Assembly (NCBI GenBank): GCA_963932465.1
Contig: OZ010795.1
Location: forward strand, 517,519,451-517,583,450
DNA: 64,000 nucleotides
From: Maratus speciosus
Lineage: Eukaryota; Arthropoda; Arachnida; Araneae; Salticidae
Reading direction: 5' to 3'
Shown here: positions 47,200 through 57,645 of the stretch, in pieces
Layout: every line of letters starts with the position of its first letter
Position numbering within the stretch: the stretch's first letter is position 1
Translations under genes and position numbers: made by a program
The notes under the pieces: model-generated
What the model was told of the DNA's origin: nothing
What the model saw: only the letters and a program-made list of their open reading frames with translations
Databases searched by the model: none

Positions 47200-47751
47200 T
47201 TAATCAAAACCAAATTCCCCTGTAACCCCTAGAATTTTAAGCCAGATTCTTGGTATGTTATAGGATAGAACATCATTACAGGAACTCTTGCCTTTTGCTA
47301 AAAATTCTAACGACTCTCTAATTATACAAATATTATAAAATGAAGCGTGTGCGATGATTTTAACTTCTTTGAATAAGATATCAATGTCTTTAACTTGACT
47401 TAGCCGGGATAGAGCTGTGGATGGTCTACCCTTTTTTAAATCTGTCATATGCTCCTTAATCCGTTCCAATAATTTCCGAGTGGTCATTCCTATGTAAGTA
47501 TACTTTTTTGAACTGCCTCCAATCCTAAAAGGGACAATATAAACTCCGGATTTATCAAAATTGTGTATAGGATCGACCTGTCTGTATACCAGTTGCTCTA
47601 ATTTTGTCGGTGGTTTAGCGATAAGTGTAACATTATATTTCTTTAATGCATACTTAATTCTTTCAAAAAGATGTGGAATATATTTCATACTGCAAAATTT
47701 AGGTTTTTCTTTATTTTTGCTAACATTTGTAGATATTTTAGCAAAAGGCAA
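47200..47751 (-). CDS. Penelope-like GIY-YIG endonuclease, partial but open
   Basis: An uninterrupted 183-codon minus-strand frame. A KPPTK linker (46-50) precedes the GIY-YIG fold: GVYIVPF at 69-75, YTYIGM at 84-89, Arg97 in LLERIKEH, and Glu146 in RESLEF. These are the expected catalytic positions. A C-terminal SSCNDVLSYNIPRIW block (156-170) matches the relic at window start. The reverse transcriptase that normally precedes this domain is absent. The frame enters directly from the inverted-arm junction near 47735, so the start Met is incidental. In the intact element this domain nicks the target for primed reverse transcription. It lies in a PUS1 intron on the PUS1 sense strand. Confidence 0.85.
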   Translation of the reverse strand: MPFAKISTNVSKNKEKPKFCSMKYIPHLFERIKYALKKYNVTLIAKPPTKLEQLVYRQVDPIHNFDKSGVYIVPFRIGGSSKKYTYIGMTTRKLLERIKEHMTDLKKGRPSTALSRLSQVKDIDILFKEVKIIAHASFYNICIIRESLEFLAKGKSSCNDVLSYNIPRIWLKILGVTGEFGFD

Positions 47752-48000
47752 GAGTTCCTGTAATGATGTTCTATCCTATAACATACCAAGAATCTGGTTT
47801 AAAATTCTAGGGGTTACAGGGGAATTTGGTTTTGATTAACCATTTTCCCTCCTCCCAGACCCCCCCCTCTCTCTTTTTCTGATTGGCTGCTCCTCTCTGT
47901 TTTTTCCATCCTTCCCACCCTCCTATTTTGTGGTTCGTTTGGTTTCGCCCTTTGATATTTAACCAGCTGTTTGTCTTTCATTCGGCAGTGCTCTTTTTCC

Positions 48001-48037
48001 CTGATGACGACTGATGGTTCAGTCGAAAGCGCTCGGA
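48001..48037 (+). ncRNA. Hammerhead-ribozyme-like motif, right arm copy
   Basis: CUGAUGA 48001-48007, extra C 48008, stem II GACUGA/UCAGUC (48009-48014 and 48019-48024) with UGGU loop, GAA 48025-48027, palindromic stem III AGCGCU 48028-48033, predicted cleavage after C48034. Upstream UCC pairs with GGA 48035-48037 as a minimal stem I. Confidence 0.55.
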
Positions 48038-49368
48038 TTTTAAACATCATGTGACTCAATGTTCTCAACATCTGCATTGTTTTTAAAATGTTTTTAACAT
48101 TTGTATTTTTAGCACCTATTAAGTAAAGATATATTGTGAATTTGATATTCATATTTTTCATTTATATTTTAAGGTGAATCTGTCGTTCTTTGAAATTATA
48201 GTTTTTCTATATTTATTTAAAGGATAACCCTTTTTTCTTAGTTCTCAAAATATTGCTAAAATATATGCTTAATTTTATACGACATGTTAAAATCTTACTC
48301 ACAGTCCGCCAGCTTTTAACACACAAAATATTAAATTAAGCACAGATTTTTGAAATATTTTGAGAACTAAGAAAAAAATAAACATCCTTTAAGAAGAGTG
48401 CACAGAAAAAAAAGAGCTAAAATTATTAATTTCGAATTTATAGATATTTTAAATATATGAATGCATTCTACTTCCATAGACTTAGCATTAGTGAGGGGAA
48501 TTCGGAAGCCGAGTGACCAGCAGCTTTAACAATTAACATCTCTGAGTCATTACATATATTAATATTTATAAACATTAATTGAAATTATATAAAGGTGATT
48601 TTTCACATGCTTAGATGGCCTTATGGAAACTATACTATACACAGAGGTGCCAAGTTTCAATGAAAGTTATCAGTAACCAGAGTTGTAGCTTTTGTGCATA
48701 ATGCGAACATGAGATATTATATGAGACACGAATCATGCAAACATATATACAAACAGCTATGTTCAAGGTTATTGTAGACATTACTGTTAAATAATTATTT
48801 TTTAGAAATAAATATTCATTAACTAATTGAAAAAAATATATAAAAAGGATTTGTAAATAACATAAAATACATATATTCTTAAACACTTAAAATTAAACTT
48901 ACTTGGTTTATCTTTTTTTTTTTCCTTGTGTGGTTTAGAGAAAACCATCAGAAAATATATAACACCTCCAATATTTATAATTTTCATAAAATATATATTT
49001 TAATTTCCTGAAATTCTTAAATTATTATGTTTATGGTAGACATGCTTCCACATATAAGTTTGTTTAAAATAGTCAAGCATATAATAATACAGCATGATCA
49101 CTTTGCAAGAATGAAGCATTTTTAATATCAATAAACGTTATTCAAGATTTTTACTTAAATTTCTGTATATTAAATGTTATATGCATATTTAAAAATATAG
49201 ACATTAATACATATACATACATTAATACATATTAAAAACTATTGAGTAGCATAACTTGATTAAACATAAATTGTAAAAAATCTTTTGAAAATAATTGAAT
49301 TTACACTTAAAATATATTCATAATAATTGACGGTGGTAGGTTATGTTTAATTAATGGTTATATATCTT

Positions 49369-49402
<34 letters not shown>

Positions 49403-50263
49403 AAAAAATAATTATTGTAAAGCATAAATTAGTTAAATATAAATATATATATACACATTAAAAAATATTTAAATTATTAGGCAGCATTTGAAGTCGATGG
49501 TTGGAGATCAGTGTTAATTTCTTTTTTATTTGAACATATATTTATCCAAGTTGATTTTTTTGCAGCTTTTAACACTACATTTGAGAATTTGTGTTCATAG
49601 CATTTTGTACTTGAATTAAAATGTTTCTATGAGCAGAGATGTTAGTGTTTCTGACCCTAGAGTGGGGCGGAAATCAGTTTGATTTTTTTTTAACTAAACT
49701 AAAAACCCTCTCTGAAGTAGCATTGCTGTGTGGCACAAGCAATAATGCCAGAATTAATTTTGGGAGAGCTATATATTTTTTAGCTCCATTTGCATCAGTA
49801 ATATGAGATATTTTGTGCCATTCAGTATCTGCACTGTTATTTACCAAATCAAATTCTTCAAAATTTTCAAACTGATACAAACTAAATTCTATGTCTAATT
49901 TAGTTTTTTCGTTATCCGATAACACATGAGGAAATTTTGCAGCTATAAATTCTACAGAGGAGTATGTCATTTTTTTCCTAAGAGAAACATCTGCAATTGC
50001 TGCATGTGCATGTTGCACAAACGGATCAGATACAGGCAATTTCTGTTTAGCATATTCTACACTATTTAGATAAAATTGTCTTACATCTTTATAAAACTGT
50101 TCAATTTCATCTGCAGAAATATTTTTTAAGTAAGACTTCGTTTCTGACCCAATTACAAGGTCATTGTTTGCTTTTTTGATTCTTCCTTTTAGAACAGTCA
50201 AGGCTTATGAGGGAGTTAGGACTATCATCTACTGCAGAGGGTTTAATAAATCTTACAATAAGC

Positions 50264-51914
50264 CAGACCTGCCAACCTTTGAAAATGAGAAATTGTAGCA
50301 CACAAAATCAAAATTAATCTGGAGGTTGGTTGGTTGGTTTTTCGTGTTTCGCAGCCATCTTTTGACGTTCGTAAAAGGAATAAGGTTTCAGTCTTTCAAC
50401 TCAATATAGTAAATTTTTTCCTCTGAAAATTTTTACACACGATTTTTAGACTTTCTTCTCGTTTCGAAGCGTTTTTTTTTTAAACATTTGTAAAAGGAGT
50501 TTGATTCTAATTTTTTAGCCAAGTGCAGTAAATTTTGATGAAATTCGCGATTTTTTTTTCCCGCGATCATTTCAGGATATTCATTTTTTTTTTCCCACAA
50601 TCGTAATTCACATTTTTCTATCACGATTCTTTCTTGAAATCCGCACTTTTTACCACGAACTTTTGACGAAATTCACATTTTTTATCACGATCCTTTGACG
50701 AATTTTGCGCTTTCTTTCCGTGATCTTTCGGTGAAATTTGTGTTTTCTTACTGATCTTTCGATGAAGTTTGCATTTTCTTACTGATCTTTCGATGAAATT
50801 TGCATTTTCTTACTGATCTTTTGACGAAATTAACGTTTTCTTTCTGCGATATTTTAACAAAATTCGCATTTTTACCACGATCCTTTGACGAAATTTATTT
50901 TCTTCTGCAACCAATTAACGAAATCAATTTTCTTTTTTACACGGTCATTTGTCGAAATTCGCTATAATTTATCGCAACCGATCGGCAAAATTTTCGATAT
51001 CTTTTCGCGACCAATTAACAAAATTCACGGCGACCTTTTGAGACGAAATTTGCAATATTTTTCCCTCGAGAGTTTACCGAAATTCGTGATTTTTTGCGCA
51101 ATCTTTAGACAAAATTCACAATTTCTTTCTGAACTCTTAACGAAGTTAGAGATTTTATTCGGCGACCCATTGAAGATAATTACCATTTGTTTGAGATCTT
51201 TGAAGAAATACCCGATATTTTTACACGATCATTTAAAGAAATTCTCAACTTTTCCCGCGATCGATTCATGAATTAATTTAGGGAAATTCCATAAAAGAAA
51301 AAAAATTCATGGACTTCAAAGAAATTTCAAAATATACTCGCAAAAGAATCATAAGTCTGTGGAAGAATTTGCAGGGGGAAATACTGCACAGCATTTTTCA
51401 TTATGCAGGGCTTTTCTTTTCCGTGTGCAAATCGGGCGATTTTGCACACTATTTCAGACCTTGCCCCTCAAAGAATCACCTCCCCACCTCCAGAAATTCT
51501 TAACATGGCACCCCGTTTCTAAGGAAGGGAATTCCTGTATAAATATTTACAGAAACACGATTCACTCATGGTTAATATATCCATAAAGAGGGTTTTATGT
51601 TTAAAAAGTGTTTTGCAGCACAAATCCCCCCCCCCCCCCCCCACTCACATGAGCATTTTTTAATATCCGAATTTTTGGACTAATGACCAATATTTTAAAA
51701 CTTTCGGAAATCAATACTTTGAAATTTCCGAACAGAATTACTCTTGAAAAATATGTTGCGCGGGATAAAAATCGCAACTAGAAACGAAAAGTGCGTTTGT
51801 GCTTTTTGCAAAAAAAAAAAAAAAATCGTAGTTTAAGACATATTTTCGTAATATCATAGTTTATAGGTCCAAATCGTAGCAACTACGATTTTTTCGTAGC
51901 ACTTGGCAGGTCTG
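50264..51914. mobile_element. Non-autonomous hAT-type element inserted in a hAT transposase
   Basis: Termini CAGACCTGCCAA and its exact inverse TTGGCAGGTCTG. The flanking duplication AATAAGC (50257-50263 and 51915-51921) becomes eight bases (AATAAGCC) if the first C is counted as target. The interior has no transposase but contains a long degenerate minisatellite (50400-51260), and a 17-nt poly-C run (51626-51642). Removing it with one duplication copy makes the surrounding transposase frame continuous. Confidence 0.9.
50400..51260. repeat. Degenerate minisatellite, unit about 38-40 bp, roughly 20 copies
   Basis: A repeating theme 'gatctttcgatgaaatttgcattttctta' with variants (GACGAAATTCGCATTTTT, TTGACGAAATT) runs through the segment. 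The most regular copies lie at 50700-50830. Drift increases toward 51250. An incidental plus frame (50885-51271) shows a roughly 13-residue periodicity because of this. Confidence 0.85.
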
Positions 51915-54117
51915 AATAAGCCCCATTAATAAATCATTAACTGTCTTGCTTAACTTATGTATCAGAGGTTTTTCTTGCTACAGAAATACATTTGCAGACA
52001 CAAACAATGGCAATACACTTTTTAAAAATAACAAATACGCCTTTGTAACAGGATTTTTTATGCTTGTTTTTATTTCCAAATGCTTGGAATGTTTGATATT
52101 ATTTTTTTCATCACAAAAATACACAGTTAGTGGGTCCCACTGCTCGAGAATTCTTTGTATACTTTCAAACAATGATAACCACCTGGTTGCAACATATTTT
52201 AGTATTTTATGATGTTTCATGCCATATATATATCTTGGCACAGCTGGAAAGCATGCTGCCTTTTGGAGCTTTTTTGCAGGAAATAATAAATATTTACCAA
52301 AAACTCCTCAACATCAAAGTTTTGTAATGCTGAACAACCTTTTTTTGCAGCTAGATTTACTAGGTGGCAAACACAGCCCTGAAAATTTATATTAGGTTGA
52401 ACATATTTTATATATGAAATTACACCCTTAATGTGCCCCATCATTGTTTTGGCATTGTCTGATGCAAACGCCACACAGTTCTGCCATGGAATTTCTTTTT
52501 TCTCAAACTCTTCATTTATTATGTTGAAATTGCCTTCACCTGTATTGTCAGTACACTCCAACATGGACAGTATCATGTGAATAATCTTACCTTGAGTTTC
52601 ACAAAAATATGTCACAACAATGGGATAAAGTTTTTTATTGTTGCTGCCATCTGTTGCGAGTACAAAGGGCCTTTACTTTAATTTTCCAATTAAATCATCT
52701 CGTGTTGACGAGAGACATTTCAATAATGGTGTTGTTTTTATGCGGCCCCAACCATATTTCGCTGCTACTTCTGAGTTAGGGAACATTTTTTGAAAGAGAG
52801 GCCCAGCATGATTGGAACATGATATCGGCAAATTATGTTCATATATAAAATTTGTGAATAAAAGTTCTGCTTTTATTAATAAATTCTCATCATCAGGAGT
52901 GTTTAGGTATGACGGCATTTTTTTAATTATTATTCACAAGCTTCTGCATTCTTTTAATGTACAGTAGCTATTATATGTCTTCGGCAATCATCTCTTTCAC
53001 CGTGAAAAATTGTAATATCTCTAGAGCAAACACTACAAAAAACGTACTCCTGCGATAAAGACCATTCTATCAAACAAGGCCACTCTTTGGTGTATTCCTG
53101 GTGATATTTTTGAGTCTTTTTCAATTTTTTTGCGACATTTCCAACTTTTTCAATAGGGTTTCTTTCAACATCTGATTGTTCCGTAATCTCTTCCATATTT
53201 TTTCCCGGATCCAATTGTTTCAGACATCTTTCACTCTCACTATTATTATTATGGTCTGAAAGCTTCACACAATTTTCAGAATTTTTATCCCGAATCTGCT
53301 TTAGCCATTTATCCATAACAAATTAGGCTTGAAAAAAATAACATTACGTATGCAAATTCTAAATAGAGAAAACACACGTTGCAATCGCACATTAAGGAGA
53401 AAGCATAAACAAGCAGCGGCCACGCTAGCACGCAGAGTCCACGATTGAATCAGCATGGAGAAGTTTAGCTGTATTACTGCTTCAAGAAACAGTGAACACA
53501 ACAGCGAGATGCAGCGAAGTAGTTGCGGTGCAATTCTTGAAACAGAATTTTTAAAAACAGCATTTTATACCTTTTAAAATAGACGTAAGTGAATCATTTA
53601 CTTAGTTTGGAATATTATTTAAAACGCACCCGGGGAAAACTAATTCTGCCAAATTTTAAAAGCAGCTGCTCATGCACGTATACAGCAAGCAGCACTGACG
53701 TCATTCTCGCAACCAATGAACAATGCCGTTACTGGCAAGAGTTAGGAAGTAACACATTTGTATGTTTATAGTTGATTACGGAAGTCTGAAAATGAAAGAA
53801 CGGTCACTAACTAGCTTCTGTTATGGAAAATTGTCGTAATTTTTGTATGGATATCATTTGGAATGTCTTAAAAAAGATTTTAAAAGGGGAGGGGAAAAAA
53901 AAAAAAAAAAAAAAAAAAAACTTGAAGCAAAGCACGGAATAATCCATAATTTTTAATTGATATCCATAACACCGTAATTTTTGCTGTGAATAAGTAATAG
54001 TTACTGATAATCCGTAATACTTGGCATCTCTGTATACAGCTTTGAAAATCAAATTTCACAGAAACATTAAATCAATTTGGCTTGTATCAATTTCACAAAC
54101 AGTTTTAAAAGTAGATA

Positions 54118-54903
54118 CAGTGAAACTTCTTTTTAAGGCCACCTCTATTCAAGGGCCACCTCTATTAAGGGCTAATATTTGTAGGAACGAATTTTTTTCC
54201 CCATAGACATAATGTTAAATTTACTCCTGCAAGGGGCTGCACCTACCCCTCATAAAGGCCATTTTTTTCACATGTGCCTTAAGTTCTAAATAAGTTTATT
54301 GAATTCCTGAACCAAAAGATAAGAGTTCAGCAAACAACTGCACTTGCAACAAAGAAGGCAGAGGGAGATGGGAGGGTTTAATAACACAATGATGGATCAC
54401 AAACTTTTCCACAAGTGAGACAAACAGGTATTCCTCACACTTTGTTTGACCTTCCAACTTGTACGGGTTGGGTTGGAGGGGTAACTTGACCCTTTGTTGT
54501 GGGCACACAAAGGATAACAGGTTATCTAGAAAAACTGATTCCACATTTACTAAAACTATGAATGCATATTGAAGCACAATTTTTATGTAAATTTTAAAAT
54601 TATGGCACCTAAAACAAGCCAAAGAGAACATTTGGATTTGAATGACAAAATCAAAGTTCTTAACTGCCATGATCAACGAACATCTGCAAGAAAATTGGCT
54701 TCACAGTTTAATTGCAGCAAGAATCAAATAAACAATGTTGTTAAAAACAAAGAGAACTTACTGAAAGAATATGCAGATTTTAAAAATTGTGGGATAAAAA
54801 GAAAGAGAAATGAAAAATTTGGTCACCCCTATTCAAGGGCCACCCCTCATAAGGGCCAATTTTCAATGGAACGGCAGGTGGCCCTTACAGAGAGGCTTCA
54901 TTG
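54118..54903 (+). mobile_element. Tigger/pogo deletion derivative beside a PUS1 exon
   Basis: Ends CAGTGAAACTTCTTTTTAAG and (rc) CAATGAAGCCTCTCTGTAAG, with TA on both sides. The words AAGGGCCACC and CTATTCAAGGGCCACC repeat inside both ends. It retains only the N-terminal part of a transposase. It lies 78 bp from the exon 54982-55220. Confidence 0.87.
54602..54842 (+). pseudogene. Tigger transposase N-terminal DNA-binding domain
   Basis: From ATG 54602 the frame reads LDLNDKIKVLNCHDQRTSAR then KLASQFNCSKNQINNVVKN. This is the pipsqueak-type helix-turn-helix at the head of Tigger transposases ('KL.L..KIKVI....... ARKLA..F.VSK.QI..ILKNK'). A basic IKRKRNEK segment follows, then the frame runs into the right TIR. 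CENP-B-type and catalytic domains are deleted. Confidence 0.85.
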
Positions 54904-54981
54904 TATATACAATTACACATCAAACTGGATTATGAATCAAATAACAGTAAATCTGATTGGCTACAATACAGCTAGACTTAC

Positions 54982-55220
54982 CTATAATCCTGATATCTGG
55001 TCGTAAAAACTTGTTGACTTTTGCTGGGAAATCTTTATTTATTTCTTTGATAGGCACTTTCAAAGACACTATCTGCCTTACAGCAGATACACCTTTATCT
55101 GTACGAGCCGCTCTTTGAAATTTCATGGTCTTTGGAAAATTAAACTCATCCTGGAGAATTATACCTGCATCAAGCAATGCTTTCAGCAATTCTTCCTCAA
55201 CAGTAGAAACATTTGAATTC
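54982..55220 (-). CDS. PUS1: tRNA pseudouridine synthase PUS1, exon with catalytic aspartate (first visible)
   Basis: A 239-nt minus-strand exon with acceptor TATTACAG (complement of 55221 onward) and donor GTAAGTC (complement of 54975-54981). It reads NSNVSTVEEELLKALLDAG and later FQRAARTDKGVSAVRQIVSL. ARTDKGVSA is the catalytic loop of the TruA/Pus1 class, with Asp (codon complement of 55097-55099) as nucleophile. It ends in RPDIRII plus one base of Ala, joined to the exon at 34007-34132. The first base completes a codon from an upstream exon that I could not locate; it should encode the 'YxGxGYxGMQ' start of the domain. The family is about 400 residues, and the four visible exons cover roughly 163. 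Confidence 0.96.
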
Positions 55221-55493
55221 CTGTAATAATAAAAAAGCTTCAACATGATGCAAACATACTGGAGATGAAAGCAACTGTAAAATTAAGCTTTAATGTTGGC
55301 CAGTATGAACGATATTGTGACTGCAGTAAATCCAGCCTGAAGTTATTGGGTAACTTGAATATAAGGGCCTGAAATGATACTACGTAGAGATATAAGATTT
55401 CTAGAAATTTTGAAATAGCAAAAAAAAGTTAACTAAGTAATATTAATTTCTCAAAACTAAGTTATATTTTCTTAAGAAATATATAATAACTAG

Positions 55494-56255
55494 GGGACAC
55501 AGCCCCCTGTTCGCTAACGCTTGTCAACCCCCGTGAATTGCTAAGCAAATCACATTAGGACCGCTACGCGATCCCAGCTTGCTTCGCTCACCCGCCACTA
55601 TTTTGTCAACTCTAGCCAGAATTAATGCTATTATAAATCATTATAACATATTAAATTTACAAATATTGTTAATGTATAAAACAGTAATGGAAAACTCTGT
55701 TTAGGTGCTGCTAATGGTTTTAAATCATTGTAACATTATGTGATTTAAAAAATTTTGAAATGAAAAATAATAAACTGAAAAAAGTATCTTGGAAATAGAA
55801 TTAACAAAAAACCTCAGCGAAAACACAATTACAAATATTTTTAGTTGGACCACTATGCAATCCCCTCTTGCTTCGCTCGCTCGCCATTATTTGCATCAAC
55901 TCTTATCTGGAATGAGTGCTATCATAAATCGGTACTACTTGGTTATCCTGTCTACCAAAAATCTACCACCAAACTATAAGGTTAAATGCCAATAATGGTT
56001 GATCGTAAATGTCACATTAACTTGACTTTAAGCAAGTTATACATGTTTACGTCATCAAGTGATTTTTATTTAGACACTTTATTTATATTTTCATTAATGT
56101 TATACTAATTTATTTGTTCTTTCGTTATTTAAAATAAAAATTATGTGAATTTGTATAACTTGAAGAAATTGATCGACTAGATAACTAAGTAGTACCCATA
56201 AATCATTATAACATTTGAAATTCACAAATATTTTTAATGTATAAAACATTATTGT
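55494..56255. repeat. Local repeats of a dispersed family (TGCTTCGCTC words)
   Basis: A head ACTAGGGGACACAGCCCCCT at 55490, then 'ggaccgctacgcgatccc...cttgcttcgctc(a/g)c(c/t)cgcca' at 55558-55600. The latter recurs with changes at 55847-55890. 'ataaatcattataacat...aatgtataaaaca' occurs near 55633 and 56196. Several rounds of local duplication of one repeat are likely. No coding capacity. Confidence 0.55.
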
Positions 56256-56639
56256 TTTATAGTTTTGCCAATTTGGGGAAAACTTTGTTACTATATCATC
56301 TATATCTGGGTTACCATATCAAGCAAAATAATGACACTTTGGCGGCAGTTAAGTACCCGGTGCGTATATGACACTGGCATCAGAAAAAAATTGCACCAAT
56401 ATGGGGGGTATATGACATCTGTGCCTAATAATGAAAAATTTAGTTGAAAATGTAAATAAAATTGGATGCTATCGCAATTTAATCTCCTACTTAGCACGAT
56501 TTTCAAAAATCCCCAAAAAATCAACATCTTAGGGTTGCCATACTGGGAGAAGTCCGAAATACCAGGGTTTGCACATTAGCACAGTTGCCTTGAAAAAAAA
56601 AAATCGCCTTGGTGAAGGAGAGTAAACTGCGATTTATAT
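56256..56639. other. PUS1 upstream intron or flank, no feature recognised
   Basis: No exon found on the minus strand with the expected N-terminal PUS1 motif. Confidence 0.4.
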
Positions 56640-57611
56640 CTTCAGAGGGCATTTACAGCGGTAGAATTGATTAAAAAAAAGTCACTGGTCCCAAGGACCA
56701 GTAAACATCAGAGTTTACTGGTCCGCAGACATCGTCACTGGCCCGCTACATAAAATTATATTAAGTACCTTTAACCCTTTGAGTGACACCCCCCCCCCCC
56801 CCTTTCCTCCTCCGAGAACATAAACCAAACTTCCTTTCAGTTACCCAAAAATATATGCATAATAAAATGTAAAGTTATAATTTGCTAAAAATTAAATAAA
56901 TAATACATATACAAAAACTGAAATTATTAATTATGTATTTTATTTCCCTTTATTTATATTAACTGACTAAGTTTTTATACTTATTGTAATGTTTGGTTGC
57001 GGTTTTTGTCACGGATGGGAAAATTTAAGTTTACCTGTCAGAGAGGGAAAAAAGTTACTTGCTTCATCGGAATGTTAAAAGACAATTGAATAGATCTTTT
57101 TTTTTTTTTTTAACCAAAATTTTTTTAATTTACCAATGTTTTTGAAGACAAAATAATATTTTGTATTTATTGCTAATGCTGCTTGGGGACAAGCATTAAC
57201 AAATGTTATTAAATACACGAATATTGTTTTGAATTTTTGCTTTATGGGCATGCAGTGCTCATACATGCAGCATTTTTTACTTACTGCCACATGCATGCAC
57301 AAAATTTTTTGTTTATTTTTTTACTATTTGCTTTTTACAAATTCCCTTTTCCCTCTCTTTTTTTAGAAATAACGTTTGGAAAATTTTGGTATTTTGTTTT
57401 GAAAACATCATTGTTTTTTATTGGGTTTAGATCAATTTTAATATTTATATGAATCTCAGAATCATTATCATTACAAAATTTTATACTATTTGCTTTTTAC
57501 AAATTCCCTCCCCCCCCCCCCCCTCCATCTCTCTCTTTATCTTTTTTATGAATAACATTTGGAGAACTTTGGTATTTTGTTTGTAAAAGCATGTTAAAAG
57601 ATAGATTGGAT

Positions 57612-57645
<34 letters not shown>

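Larger units (their letters stand above)
46715..48530. mobile_element. Head-to-head pair of 5'-truncated Penelope-like copies
   Basis: The left arm (46715-47305) and right arm (47735-48165 plus 48350-48530) are inverted copies. Each arm carries, from inside outward, the endonuclease C-terminal codons, a stop, a 3' region with GGGGAATTTGGTTTTGATTA, a hammerhead-like motif, and an outer end with AGTGAGGGGAATTC. The unique centre (47306-47734) carries the rest of the endonuclease on the minus strand. The right arm is interrupted at 48166-48350 by a smaller inverted repeat (shared TTCTTAGTTCTCAAAATATT). Penelope-like elements commonly insert as 5'-truncated or inverted copies. Confidence 0.85.
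49674..53316 (-). pseudogene. hAT-family transposase, broken
   Basis: N-terminal piece 53316-52954 has a zinc-finger-like block (YVFCSVCSRD ... DDCRRHIIATVH). After a frame change, 52918-52673 reads KAELLFTNFIYEHNLPISC and EVAAKYGWGRIKT. An in-frame stop follows, then LATDGSNN (first Asp), then FASDNAKTMMG (second Asp) and GCVCHLVNLAA in 52615-52217. A shift leads to VATRWLSLFESIQRILEQW in 52241-51978. The C-terminal piece 50201-49674 carries LPHSNATSERVFS-type dimerisation sequence (LLVPHSNATSERVFSLV). Breaks: two or more frame changes, one stop, and the 1651-bp insertion. It cannot make a full protein. Confidence 0.9.
48642..54032 (-). mobile_element. hAT transposon, 5.4 kb, carrying a nested insertion
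   Basis: Ends CAGAGGTGCCAAG and (rc of right end) CAGAGATGCCAAG, both followed by a conserved TTATCAGTAAC about 30 bp inside. TATACA flanks both sides, six of the expected eight duplicated bases. The decayed transposase fills most of the minus strand. Without the 1651-bp insertion at 50264-51914 the element would be about 3.7 kb. Confidence 0.85.

Noticed and set aside
46865..48161. Two similar open frames (112 and 115 codons) on opposite strands as a duplicated gene
   Set aside because: They lie in the non-coding 3' region of the two inverted Penelope arms and read across the hammerhead-like motif. Similarity is due to the inverted repeat.
50885..51271. 128-codon plus-strand frame as a protein gene
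   Set aside because: It is generated by the roughly 39-bp minisatellite and has the same 13-residue periodicity, without a recognisable domain.
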